Positions 34,550-44,096 of a DNA stretch of 64,000 nt are shown piece after piece (positions within the stretch are counted from its first letter, which is position 1; the number at the start of each line of letters is the position of its first letter). The notes below the pieces were generated by a model. The model was not told where the DNA came from. It searched no databases and worked only from the letters and a program-made list of their open reading frames with translations. A program made the position numbers and the translations under genes. Origin of the DNA: Leifsonia shinshuensis (GTDB lineage Bacteria > Actinomycetota > Actinomycetes > Actinomycetales > Microbacteriaceae); assembly GCF_013410375.1 (NCBI RefSeq), contig NZ_JACCFL010000001.1, forward strand, positions 3,534,001 through 3,598,000. The letters are read 5' to 3'.

Positions 34550-37395
34550 TCGGCGGGCTTCTTCGCCGCGGCGCGCGCCGACGTGCCCGTCTTGGGGGCG
34601 GCCTTCGTGGTCTTGGCGGCGGAGGTCTTGGCGGCGGTCGTCTTCGCAGCGGTCGTCTTCGCAGCGGTCGTCTTCGCAGCGGTCGTCTTGGCCGTGGTCT
34701 TCGCCGCGGCCGTGCGGGTGGTTGTGCGCTTGGCTGCCGGCTTCTTGGCCGGGCCCTTCGCGCGCTTGTCCGCCAGCAGCTGCACCGCTCGGTCGAAGTC
34801 GACCTCGTCCACCGTCTCGCCGCGCGGGATGGTGGCGTTCGTCTCGCCGTCGGTCACGTACGCGCCGAACCGGCCGTCCTTGATCTTGATCGGCTTGCCG
34901 CTGACCGGGTCGGCGTCGAACTCCTTGAGCGCGCTGGAGGCACGGCGGTTGCCGTACTTCGGCTGCGCGAACAGCTCGAGCGCCCCGGCGAGGTCGATCC
35001 CGAAGATGTCGTCCTCGGTCGGCAGCGAGCGGGTGTCCGTGCCCTTCTTGAGGTAGGGCCCGTAGCGCCCGTTCGCCGCCTGGATCTCCGCGCCCGTCTC
35101 GGGGTCGGCGCCCACGGTGCGCGGGAGGTCGAGCAGGCGCAGCGCGGTGTCCAGGTCGATGGTCGCGAGGTCCATCGACTTGAACAGCGACGCCGTGCGC
35201 GGCTTGGCGGCCGTCTTCTTGGCGGCCTTCTTCGGCTCGGCGACCTCGCCGGTCTGCGGGTCCACCTCGGGCTCCGGCTCGGGGTCGGCCTCGGTCACGT
35301 ACGGGCCGAACCGGCCGTCCTTGGCGAGGACCAGCTTGCCGGACTCCGGGTTGGTGCCGAGCTCGCGGTCGGTCTGGACGGGGGCCTCGATGAGCTCCTT
35401 CGCCTTCGCGGGGGTGAGCTCGTCCGGGGCGAGGTCCGGCGGGAGGTTGACGCGGCGGGGCGTCGCGTCCTCGGCGGCGCCCGGCTCCTGCACTTCGAGG
35501 TAGGGGCCGTACTTGCCGATGCGCAGGGTCACGTCGTCGTCGATCGCGATCGAGTTGATGCTCCGCGCGTCGATCTCGCCGAGGTTGTCGATCACCCGGC
35601 GCAGACCCTTGTGCTTGTCGCTGCCGAAGTAGAAGCTGTTCAGCCAGTCGACCCGCTCCGCCTCGCCGTCGGCGATGCGGTCCAGGTCGTCCTCCATCTC
35701 GGCGGTGAAGTCGTACTGCACGAGGTCGCCGAAGTAGTCCTCCAGCAGGCGGACGACCGAGAACGCCACCCAGCTCGGCACGAGCGCCTGACCGCGCTGC
35801 GTGACGTAGCCGCGGTCGATGATCGTGGAGATGATGCTCGCGAACGTGGAGGGGCGCCCGATGCCGAGCTCCTCCAGCGCCTTCACCAGGCTCGCCTCGG
35901 TGTAGCGGGGCGGCGGCGTGGTCTCGTGGCCGTCCGCGGCGACGTCCGCGACGCCGAGGGTCTGGCCCTGGGTCAGCGGCGGCAGCTTGGCGTCGCCGCC
36001 GGCGTCGGCGTTGCGCTCCTCGTCGCGGCCTTCCTCGTAGGCGTTCAGGAAGCCGCGGAAGGTGATCACCGTGCCGCTGGCGGTGAACTCGGCGACCGTG
36101 CCGTCGAGCTGACCCTCGCCGATGCGCGCCTCGACCGTGACCGAGGCGGTCTGGCCCTTGGCGTCGGCCATCTGGGAGGCGACCGTGCGCTTCCAGATCA
36201 GGTCGTAGAGCCGCAGCTCGGGGCCGCGCAGCGACTTCTCCAGCTCGGCCGGGGTGCGGAAGGTCTCACCCGCCGGACGGATCGCCTCGTGCGCCTCCTG
36301 CGCGTTCTTGCTCTTGGAGGCGTAGACGCGCGGCTTGTCGGGGACGGTCTCCGCGCCGTACAGCTTCGCCGCCTGGGCGCGGGCCGCATTGGTGGCCTGC
36401 TGCGACAGCGACGCGGAGTCGGTGCGCATATAGGTGATGTACCCGTTCTCGTAGAGCGTCTGGGCGACGCTCATCGTCTGGCGGGCCGAGAACCGCAGCT
36501 TGCGCGCGGCCTCCTGCTGCATCGTCGACGTCGTGAACGGAGCGGCGGGACGACGCGAGTACGGCTTCGAGTCGACCTTCGCGACCGTGACGGCCGTGCT
36601 GGGCAGCCGGACGGCGTCGGCGAGCGCCTGGGCGGACGTCTCGTCGAGGATCGTCGCGCCGGAGGTGAGCCGGCCGTGGTCGTCGAAGTCCCGTCCGGTC
36701 GCGACGCGGTCGCCGTTCAGGCGGGCGAGCCGCGCCTCGAACGCGGAGGCGTCCTCGGGGAGCAGCTGCGCCGTGAGCCCCCAGTAGGAGGCGGCGACGA
36801 ACGCGAGCCGCTCGCGCTCGCGGTCCACCACGAGCCGGGTGGCCGCCGACTGGACCCGGCCGGCGGAGAGCCCGGGGCCGACCTTGCGCCAGAGCACGGG
36901 CGACACCTCGTAGCCGTAGAGCCGGTCGAGGATGCGGCGGGTCTCCTGCGCGTCGACCAGGGCGGTGTCGATTTCGCGGGTGTTGTCGCGCGCCTTCTCG
37001 ATCGCCTCCCGGGTGATCTCGTGGAACACCATGCGCTTGACGGGGACCTTGGGCTTGAGGACCTCGACCAGGTGCCAGGCGATGGCCTCCCCTTCGCGGT
37101 CCTCATCAGTGGCGAGCAGGAGCTCGTCGGCGTCCTTGAGCGCCCGCTTGAGGTCGGCTACCGTCTTCTTCTTCTGGTCGGAGACGACGTAGTAGGGAGC
37201 GAACTCGTTCTCGACATCGACGGAGAACTTGCCGAGCGACCCCTTCTTCAGCTCGGGCGGCAGGTTCTTGGGCTCGATCAGGTCGCGGATGTGTCCGACG
37301 GAGGCCATCACCTCGTAGCCCTCGCCGAGGTACTGGGCGATGGACTTCACCTTGTTCGGAGACTCGACGATGACGAGCTTCTTCGTGCCAGGCAC
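34546..37395 (-). CDS. topA: DNA topoisomerase I
   Basis: Relaxes negatively supercoiled DNA. The Toprim domain starts at the N-terminus (KLVIVESPNKVKSI) with the acidic DEDREGEAI near residue 100; the active-site tyrosine lies in GYITYMRTDSASLS near residue 325. Several C-terminal domains of the KFGPYVT type follow, replacing zinc ribbons. The tail ends in a Lys/Ala/Thr-rich stretch with KTTAA repeats, likely DNA-binding. GTG 37395 is chosen because GAGGAG lies four bases upstream; the frame runs on to 37518. Length is 949 residues. Confidence 0.96.
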   Translation of the reverse strand: MPGTKKLVIVESPNKVKSIAQYLGEGYEVMASVGHIRDLIEPKNLPPELKKGSLGKFSVDVENEFAPYYVVSDQKKKTVADLKRALKDADELLLATDEDREGEAIAWHLVEVLKPKVPVKRMVFHEITREAIEKARDNTREIDTALVDAQETRRILDRLYGYEVSPVLWRKVGPGLSAGRVQSAATRLVVDRERERLAFVAASYWGLTAQLLPEDASAFEARLARLNGDRVATGRDFDDHGRLTSGATILDETSAQALADAVRLPSTAVTVAKVDSKPYSRRPAAPFTTSTMQQEAARKLRFSARQTMSVAQTLYENGYITYMRTDSASLSQQATNAARAQAAKLYGAETVPDKPRVYASKSKNAQEAHEAIRPAGETFRTPAELEKSLRGPELRLYDLIWKRTVASQMADAKGQTASVTVEARIGEGQLDGTVAEFTASGTVITFRGFLNAYEEGRDEERNADAGGDAKLPPLTQGQTLGVADVAADGHETTPPPRYTEASLVKALEELGIGRPSTFASIISTIIDRGYVTQRGQALVPSWVAFSVVRLLEDYFGDLVQYDFTAEMEDDLDRIADGEAERVDWLNSFYFGSDKHKGLRRVIDNLGEIDARSINSIAIDDDVTLRIGKYGPYLEVQEPGAAEDATPRRVNLPPDLAPDELTPAKAKELIEAPVQTDRELGTNPESGKLVLAKDGRFGPYVTEADPEPEPEVDPQTGEVAEPKKAAKKTAAKPRTASLFKSMDLATIDLDTALRLLDLPRTVGADPETGAEIQAANGRYGPYLKKGTDTRSLPTEDDIFGIDLAGALELFAQPKYGNRRASSALKEFDADPVSGKPIKIKDGRFGAYVTDGETNATIPRGETVDEVDFDRAVQLLADKRAKGPAKKPAAKRTTTRTAAAKTTAKTTAAKTTAAKTTAAKTTAAKTSAAKTTKAAPKTGTSARAAAKKPAE
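34636..34680. repeat. Three identical 15-bp tandem repeats in the topA tail
   Basis: GGTCGTCTTCGCAGC occurs three times without change, with diverged units on both sides. It encodes the KTTAA repeats of the topoisomerase C-terminal tail. The multiple-of-three unit means copy-number change would only alter tail length. Confidence 0.85.
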
Positions 37396-37626
37396 TTGAC
37401 TCCTCTTATATAGCAACTGTGTTCGCAGGACCTCACTGGTCCGAAGCGCGCTCCCCCGAGCGCCGCGCAGAGGGCGGCGAGCGTGGGCCGCACGGCCCAA
37501 CAGGCAAACCATACACACCTAGGCCGCCAGTGTGCCTAATCCTCTGCCGTCCCGTTCGCCGCGGGCGGACCCGTCGCCGGCACGGCGACCCTGTTGCTCC
37601 CGGACCCCCGGGGGGACAATGAGGGC

Positions 37627-37878
37627 ATGGCAACGACTTCAATGACGACGTACACCGCCAAGCTCATCGACGGCCCCTTGGAGGGCAAGACCATCTCGAC
37701 GTCCTTCCTGGACTCGGGCGACCCACAGCCCCGGCTGGAGCTGCCCGCCCCGTCCGGAGGCAAGCGCTATCTGTACGTGCGCGGCTCCGCCTCGGAGACC
37801 GAGTACGCCTCCGACGACCCGACCGCCTCGCTCCCGAGCGCCGTGGCCTACCGATACGTGGAGACCGTCTTCGACTGA
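37627..37878 (+). CDS. Conserved small hypothetical protein
   Basis: An 83-residue protein with no membrane segment. It starts MTTYTAKLIDGPLEGKTI after a short lead and ends VAYRYVETVFD; a YLYVRGS strand lies in the middle. Alternating charged and hydrophobic positions suggest a small beta-rich fold. I do not recognise a named family. ATG 37627 follows GACAAT by six bases, suggesting a leaderless message. It stands alone between divergent topA and the convergent Tad locus. Confidence 0.7.
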   Translation: MATTSMTTYTAKLIDGPLEGKTISTSFLDSGDPQPRLELPAPSGGKRYLYVRGSASETEYASDDPTASLPSAVAYRYVETVFD

Positions 37879-37977
37879 GCGCGGATCGCGTTCCCGGGGG
37901 CCCGACGCACCTGCGCGGACCGCGGCCGAGGCCGACCACGGCCCGGGGGAACGGCGTCGGCCTGAGCGCCGGCGCTG

Positions 37978-38352
37978 TCACCGGGATCCCGGCGGACCCG
38001 CCCGCGCGGAGGCCGAGGCCTCCCAGCCGTGGTACGGGACGGCCGCCTCGACGGTCACGATCACCCCGGCGATGACGCACGCCCGGATGGCGGCTCCGTC
38101 GGCGCGCGCCACGGCCTCGGCCTGGGAGCAGGGGTCCCCACCCCTGCGGCCGACCGCGATGTCCGCCGCCGCCAGGGCGGCGGCGTCCGCGGCGACGGCG
38201 GCGCGCTGCCGCGCGCCCCACGCGCCGGAGACTCCCACGACCGCAGCCGTGAGCGTCACGGTCGCCGCCACTGCGGCGAGCGCGAGCACCGACCCGGCGC
38301 CTCGGTCGCGAGTGTCGTCCAACTGCCATCCTTTCCCGTCCCCGCCGCTCAT
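37978..38352 (-). CDS. Rv3654c-like / TadE-neighbourhood secretion protein
   Basis: A 124-residue protein with a single N-terminal membrane segment after RDRGAGSVLALAAVAATV and an Ala-rich downstream region (RQRAAVAADAAALAAAD), the pattern of the TadG/Rv3654c-like pseudopilins found at the end of actinobacterial Tad loci. The cysteine pair (CSQ, CVIAG) may form a disulphide outside. ATG 38352 overlaps the upstream TadE stop by four bases. Confidence 0.8.
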   Translation of the reverse strand: MSGGDGKGWQLDDTRDRGAGSVLALAAVAATVTLTAAVVGVSGAWGARQRAAVAADAAALAAADIAVGRRGGDPCSQAEAVARADGAAIRACVIAGVIVTVEAAVPYHGWEASASARAGPPGSR

Positions 38353-38747
38353 CCCGGCTCCGAGTCGTCGAGTGCGCACGAGCGGGCCGACACGGTCAGC
38401 CCGAGCGCGCCGATGCCTCCTGCGCGGCTGGGAGCGGTGACGGTCACGCACAGCAGCCCGCCCTCCGTTCCCACGCTCCTGGTGGCGCCGTCCGGCGGCC
38501 CGGGAGCGGTGTCGCCGCGCCCGAGCAGCCGTGCCGCCGACGCCGCGTGATCGAGGAGCCGCGCCTGCTGCGCGGACGCCTGGATCGCGCCTACGCACAG
38601 CGCCAGGCACAGCAGCACGGCCGGCAGCGCGGCAGCGAACTCCGCCGTGACGCTCCCCCGCTCGCGAAGCGCGCGCAGCGGGCCGCCCCCGCCCGCCGAG
38701 CGCGGGCGCTCGGCGGGACGGCGGCTCGGCCGGGCGACGTCAGCCAT
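38349..38747 (-). CDS. TadE-like pseudopilin
   Basis: A 132-residue protein. After a basic N-terminus comes RERGSVTAEFAAALPAVLLCLALCVGAIQ (conserved part GSVTAEFAAALP), the TadE prepilin-like signal with Glu five residues after the cleavage position. The remaining domain is exported. ATG 38747 overlaps the stop of the DUF4244 gene by eight bases. It forms part of the Flp/Tad pilus set. Confidence 0.85.
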   Translation of the reverse strand: MADVARPSRRPAERPRSAGGGGPLRALRERGSVTAEFAAALPAVLLCLALCVGAIQASAQQARLLDHAASAARLLGRGDTAPGPPDGATRSVGTEGGLLCVTVTAPSRAGGIGALGLTVSARSCALDDSEPG

Positions 38748-38919
38748 CGACCGTGAGCGCGCGGCGGACCAGGTCGGTGAGCACGCCCCTGACCTCGTCA
38801 CCGCGCAGCAGCATGAGCAGCGCCCCGGCGAAGCCGACCGCCGCCATCGTCGTGACGGCGTACTCTGCCGTGCTCGCCCCGCGTTCCTCGTGGCGCAGCC
38901 GTCGGATGATCTCCTTCAT
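38740..38919 (-). CDS. DUF4244 pilin-like small protein
   Basis: A 59-residue protein read directly from the minus strand: a basic N-terminus, then ERGASTAEYAVTTMAAVGFA, a Flp-type prepilin segment with Glu and Tyr in the expected places. It matches the DUF4244 proteins (Rv3656c type) that are the presumed major pilin of actinobacterial Tad loci. ATG 38919 is preceded by GAGGGGGAG. Confidence 0.85.
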   Translation of the reverse strand: MKEIIRRLRHEERGASTAEYAVTTMAAVGFAGALLMLLRGDEVRGVLTDLVRRALTVDG

Positions 38920-39033
38920 CTCTCCCCCTCGTTCCTTGCTTCTTCCGGTTCTTCTTCGCCGCCGTCGGCGGCTGCTTCGATCGTGCCTGTGTCCCGCCCC
39001 ACGAACGGCCGCAGCCGGGAATCTGTGGACTAC

Positions 39034-39978
39034 TCAGCCGAGGCCCGCGAAGGTGGAGGACATCATCGCGAGGACGACCGGGACCACCCCGAGCAGCACG
39101 AACGCGGGCAGCACGCAAACGCCGAGCGGGAGCAGCAGGCGCACGGCCAGGAGCTCCGCCTTCCTCCGGCCGTCCGCCCGCGCGGTGCGCCGCTCCTGCC
39201 GCGCCTCCGCCGTGAGCGACTCGATCGCGGGGGCGCCGGCCCGTTCCGCTATGCCCAGCACCCGCGCGACGGACCCATCGCCGGTCACCTGCACCGCGAG
39301 CCCTGCCCGATGGGCGGCGTCCTCCGCGATCGCGCACGCGGCGGGCGCCGACAGCCCGCCGGCGAGGGCGATCGCCACCAGGTCTTGCCCGGCTCCGGCC
39401 ACCGGCCCCGAGCGGGAGGCGTCGCACAGGAGCCGCCGCGTCCAGGCGCGACCACCGAGGAGCAGGACGGCGCCGCCGATCCCCGCCGCCCAGCCGAGCG
39501 GGCCGCCGATGAGCGCTCCGACGACGTCCACCCCGATCACGTAGGCCATGACGACGCCGACGACGGGGAGCCAGGCCATCAGCCGTGCCGTCGCGCGCGG
39601 TCCGGCGAGCGCCGTCGCGACGTCCCGCTCCGCGTCCGCCCGGTCCCGCAGCGATTCGGCGGCGCCGCGCAGCGCGGGCGCGAGGGCCGCTCCCGCCTGC
39701 TCCGCGACGTCCCACGCTGCCGCGATCGCCGCCAGTCCCCCGCCGTCGCCGCGGACCGACGCCGCGGCGAGCGCCTCGGCCGGCGGCGTCCCCGCCCCGA
39801 TCAGGGCGGCGACCCGGACGATCGCCGGGTGCCGCGCCTCCGCGCCCGCGTGCTGCCAGGCCGAGCGCGGCGCGATCCCCGCGTCGAGCAGCACGGCCAG
39901 GGCCTCCACCGAGCTCGAGAGCAGGTCGTCCGCGGGTGGCGCGCCGCGACCGCGACCGGTCGCCCTCCGCTCACGCAT
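39034..39978 (-). CDS. Type II secretion F-family protein (TadB/TadC-like)
   Basis: A 314-residue inner-membrane platform protein. Hydrophobic segments lie near residues 135-155, 160-180 and at the C-terminus (LLLPLGVCVLPAFVLLG), and the T2SSF pattern is seen in both halves (ALAVLLDAGIAPRSAW, then LVAIALAGGLSAPAAC). Mycobacterial loci have separate tadB and tadC here; only one gene is present, with two T2SSF-like halves, so it may replace both. ATG 39978 overlaps the tadA stop by eight bases. Confidence 0.82.
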   Translation of the reverse strand: MRERRATGRGRGAPPADDLLSSSVEALAVLLDAGIAPRSAWQHAGAEARHPAIVRVAALIGAGTPPAEALAAASVRGDGGGLAAIAAAWDVAEQAGAALAPALRGAAESLRDRADAERDVATALAGPRATARLMAWLPVVGVVMAYVIGVDVVGALIGGPLGWAAGIGGAVLLLGGRAWTRRLLCDASRSGPVAGAGQDLVAIALAGGLSAPAACAIAEDAAHRAGLAVQVTGDGSVARVLGIAERAGAPAIESLTAEARQERRTARADGRRKAELLAVRLLLPLGVCVLPAFVLLGVVPVVLAMMSSTFAGLG

Positions 39979-40990
39979 ACGGCACCAGCGCCAGCCGCCC
40001 GTCCGCGGTCGTCGCGAACCGGCCGAACCCGGCGACACGGCGGCGGTCGCCCGAGCGATCCAGGTGGACGATCAGGCCGATCGCGCTGACCGTCTGGCGC
40101 GCGACCGCGATGTCGTCGAGGCCGGCGAGCGCCCCGAGCGCCTCCATGCGGGCCGGCACGTCGTCGAGCGAGTTCGCGTGCAGGGTCCCCGCGCCGCCGT
40201 CGTGGCCGGTGTTCAGCGCCGACAGCAGGTCGGCGACCTCCTCGCCGCGGCATTCACCGAGCACGAGCCGGTCCGGCCGCATCCGCAGCGCCTCCCGCAC
40301 CAGCCTGCGCAGCCCCACGCCGCCCGCGCCCTCCAGGTTCGGCTGCCGCGTCTGGAGGCCGACCACGTGCGGGTGCGGGACGCGGAGCTCCGCCACGTCC
40401 TCGATCAGCACGATCCGTTCCGTGGGCGGCGCGTGCGCCAGCATCGCCGCCAGCAGCGTGGTCTTGCCCGCGCCGCCGGCCCCCGTCACCAGGATGTTCT
40501 TCCGCGCGCCGACCGCGGCGCGGAGCCGTCCGGCGTCGGCGGCGGACAGCGACCCGTCCGCTACCAGGTCGTCCAGGCCGAGGGCGGTGGGCGACGGCAC
40601 GCGGATCGAGAGCAGCGTCCCGCCGGTCGAGATCGGCGGGAGCACGGCGTGGACGCGCACCCCGCCCGGCAGCCGCACGTCCACGAACGGCGTCGCCTCG
40701 TCGATGTGCCGGCCGCCGGAGGCGATCAGCCGGGTGGCGAGCCGGCGCGTCGCGTGCGCGTCCGGCCACCAGCCCTCCACCCGGTGGAGGCCGCGCGGGC
40801 CGCCGTCGGACCAGAGGACGCCGTCACCGGTGACGAAGAGGTCGGTGACCCCTTCGTGCATCAGGTACGGCGCGAGCGGCCCGAAGGTCTCCCAGACGTC
40901 GGGCTCGCCCCGCGCACGAGCCGCGCCGGCGGTGTGCGGCAAGCGAGGAAGGCGGTCGGTGGACGCGTCGCGTCCGGTCGGTGTCTCCAT
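39971..40990 (-). CDS. tadA: TadA/CpaF-type pilus assembly ATPase
   Basis: The motor ATPase of the Tad secretion system. Walker [10 protein letters not shown] lies at residues 170-178, the Asp box region [11 protein letters not shown] near 193, Walker B-type [13 protein letters not shown] near 245 and the His box [12 protein letters not shown] near 264. The 339-residue form lacks the long N-terminal part of CpaF. It heads the pilus operon (ATPase, platform, pilin, TadE, Rv3654c-like). The 6C RNA gene is just upstream on the same strand. Confidence 0.93.
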   Translation of the reverse strand: METPTGRDASTDRLPRLPHTAGAARARGEPDVWETFGPLAPYLMHEGVTDLFVTGDGVLWSDGGPRGLHRVEGWWPDAHATRRLATRLIASGGRHIDEATPFVDVRLPGGVRVHAVLPPISTGGTLLSIRVPSPTALGLDDLVADGSLSAADAGRLRAAVGARKNILVTGAGGAGKTTLLAAMLAHAPPTERIVLIEDVAELRVPHPHVVGLQTRQPNLEGAGGVGLRRLVREALRMRPDRLVLGECRGEEVADLLSALNTGHDGGAGTLHANSLDDVPARMEALGALAGLDDIAVARQTVSAIGLIVHLDRSGDRRRVAGFGRFATTADGRLALVPYA

Positions 40991-41106
40991 GCCTCGACGC
41001 TACGAAGCTGGCGCCGCGGCCGGAGCCCGGAACGGGAATCGGTGGAGAGTCCGCACTGTCCACACCCGCCGCCGGACAACCGGGAGGCGACACCAAACCG
41101 CGGGTT

Positions 41107-41187
41107 AAAAAAGGGGGGCCGCACCTATTGGGGGGAACAGGTGCGGCCACTGCGGCGCATGATTGGGGGGAATCGATTGCGCCGCAC
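41107..41187 (-). ncRNA. 6C small RNA
   Basis: On the minus strand two stem-loops follow one another: TGCGGCGCA/TGCGCCGCA (41178-41186 with 41151-41159) and GGCCGCACCT/AGGTGCGGCC (41139-41148 with 41117-41126). Each loop contains six consecutive C residues (ATTCCCCCCAAT and GTTCCCCCCAAT). The second is followed by a C-run and TTTTTT, an intrinsic terminator. Two hairpins with C6 loops define the actinobacterial 6C RNA (B11 in M. tuberculosis). GATAAT at 41194-41199 is a good -10 box, placing the start near 41187. Confidence 0.92.
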
Positions 41188-41193
41188 GCCAGA

Positions 41194-41199
41194 ATTATC
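41194..41199 (-). promoter_or_regulatory. -10 box of the 6C RNA
   Basis: GATAAT on the minus strand, about seven bases before the first stem of the RNA. CGTAAA lies 17 bases upstream in the -35 position, which is weak for a housekeeping promoter. Confidence 0.55.
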
Positions 41200-41256
41200 A
41201 TTCGGCCGGTGACTAGTTTACGCAGAATCAATGCAAACGCAAGTCTGCTCGGAGGC

Positions 41257-41298
41257 CGTCGCCTGCGGGCTGTAGAGCGTCACCTGCGGGCTGTAGAG
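41257..41298 (+). repeat. 21-bp tandem duplication upstream of acs
   Basis: CGTCGCCTGCGGGCTGTAGAG (41257-41277) is followed at once by the same 21 bases with one change (41278-41298). Each copy ends in TGTAGAG, a possible -10 element; the second reads TAGAGT. It lies 60 bases upstream of the acs start. Confidence 0.85.
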
Positions 41299-41358
41299 TC
41301 AGGGATTGTCGCGCCACGACTCGAACACCAGCATCGCAAAGGAGCGAAAAGACTCCCC

Positions 41359-43308
<1,950 letters not shown>

Positions 43309-43325
43309 TCGCGCGGCCGCCTCCG

Positions 43326-43392
43326 GCCGCCGAGCACAGGAAAAACGTCGCGAATCGAGTGGATTCGCGACGTTTTTCCTGTGCTCGGCGGC
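43326..43392. terminator. Perfect 31-bp hairpin between convergent genes
   Basis: Arms 43326-43356 and 43362-43392 pair without mismatch around a five-base loop. The outer part GCCGAGCACAGGAAAA is shared with the 15956-16012 hairpin; the inner part differs but still pairs. A- and T-tracts within the stem would let it terminate both acs and the RidA operon. Confidence 0.78.
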
Positions 43393-43406
43393 GGGCGGCG
43401 GGGCGG

Positions 43407-43877
43407 CTATTCGTAGGCGACGATCAGCTCGAGCTCGACCGGGGCGTCCAGCGGCAGGACCGAGACGCCGACCGCGGACCGCGCGTGCACGCCCGCGTCG
43501 CCGAAGATCTCTCCGAGCACCTCCGACGCGCCGTTGATCACGCCGGGCTGGCCGGTGAACGAGGGGTCGGACGCGACGAAGCCGACGACCTTCACGACGC
43601 GCGTCACGCGGTCGAGGGAGCCGATGACGCTCTTGACCGCCGCGAGCGCGTTGAGCGCGCAGATGCGGGCGTACTCCTTGGCGTCGTCGGCCGGGACGAG
43701 ACCGTGGCCGTCGCCGACTTTGCCGGTCGCGGGGAGGGCGCCGGAGACCATCGGGAGCTGGCCTGAGGTGTAGACGCGCCCGGCGTCGATCACCGCGGGC
43801 GTATAGGCGGCGACGGGAGGCACGACGTCCGGGAGGTCGATGCCGAGCTCGGCCAGCCGCGCTTCGATCGCGGCCAT
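43407..43877 (-). CDS. RidA family protein (YjgF/YER057c/UK114)
   Basis: A 156-residue RidA-type protein, which in characterised members hydrolyses reactive enamine/imine intermediates from PLP enzymes. Visible features are VYTSGQLPMVSGALP near residue 36 and LELIVAYE at the C-terminus, within the YjgF trimer fold. It is longer than archetypal RidA (about 130) and belongs to the larger subgroup where the active arginine is often missing; I do not see the usual CxR/RVEIE-type ending, so catalysis is uncertain. ATG 43877 overlaps the preceding small gene's stop by one base. Confidence 0.88.
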   Translation of the reverse strand: MAAIEARLAELGIDLPDVVPPVAAYTPAVIDAGRVYTSGQLPMVSGALPATGKVGDGHGLVPADDAKEYARICALNALAAVKSVIGSLDRVTRVVKVVGFVASDPSFTGQPGVINGASEVLGEIFGDAGVHARSAVGVSVLPLDAPVELELIVAYE

Positions 43878-44044
43878 CAGGCGGCGTCCTCTGCCTGCAC
43901 GGGACGCTTGAGGTAGGCCACCAGGCCGCCCTCGGGGCCGGTCACGACCTGCACCAGCTCCCACCCCTCCGAGCCCCAGTTGTTGAGGATGGCGGCCGTG
44001 TTATGGATCATGAGAGGAGTCGTAAGGTATTCCCAGCGCAGCAT
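43877..44044 (-). CDS. DUF4177 domain small protein
   Basis: A 55-residue protein read from the minus strand: MLRWEYLTTPLM, then ILNNWGSEGWELVQV and a final LVAYLKRP. The WEY...GWELV layout is that of DUF4177 proteins, small beta-alpha-beta proteins of unknown role. Its TGA overlaps the ATG of the RidA gene (TGATG), so the pair is coupled. It is divergent from the PBP gene with 52 bases between. Confidence 0.85.
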   Translation of the reverse strand: MLRWEYLTTPLMIHNTAAILNNWGSEGWELVQVVTGPEGGLVAYLKRPVQAEDAA

Positions 44045-44084
44045 GGTGCTCTTTCCATTCGGGGGGTTTAACAGGTTTATCGCC

Positions 44085-44090
44085 TACATT
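44085..44090 (+). promoter_or_regulatory. Candidate -10 box for a leaderless PBP gene
   Basis: TACATT, six bases, then ATG 44097. No Shine-Dalgarno sequence lies between. No clear -35; a G-run (GGGGGG) is in that position. Confidence 0.5.
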
Positions 44091-44096
44091 GATCCT

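Noticed and set aside
41105..41190. G-quadruplex-forming region on the plus strand (three G6 runs)
   Set aside because: The minus-strand reading gives two perfect stems with C6 loops plus a terminator, a much better explanation as 6C RNA.
41338..41358. Small hairpin (GGAG/CTCC) hiding the acs ribosome binding site
   Set aside because: Only four base pairs with an eight-base loop; too weak to support a claim.
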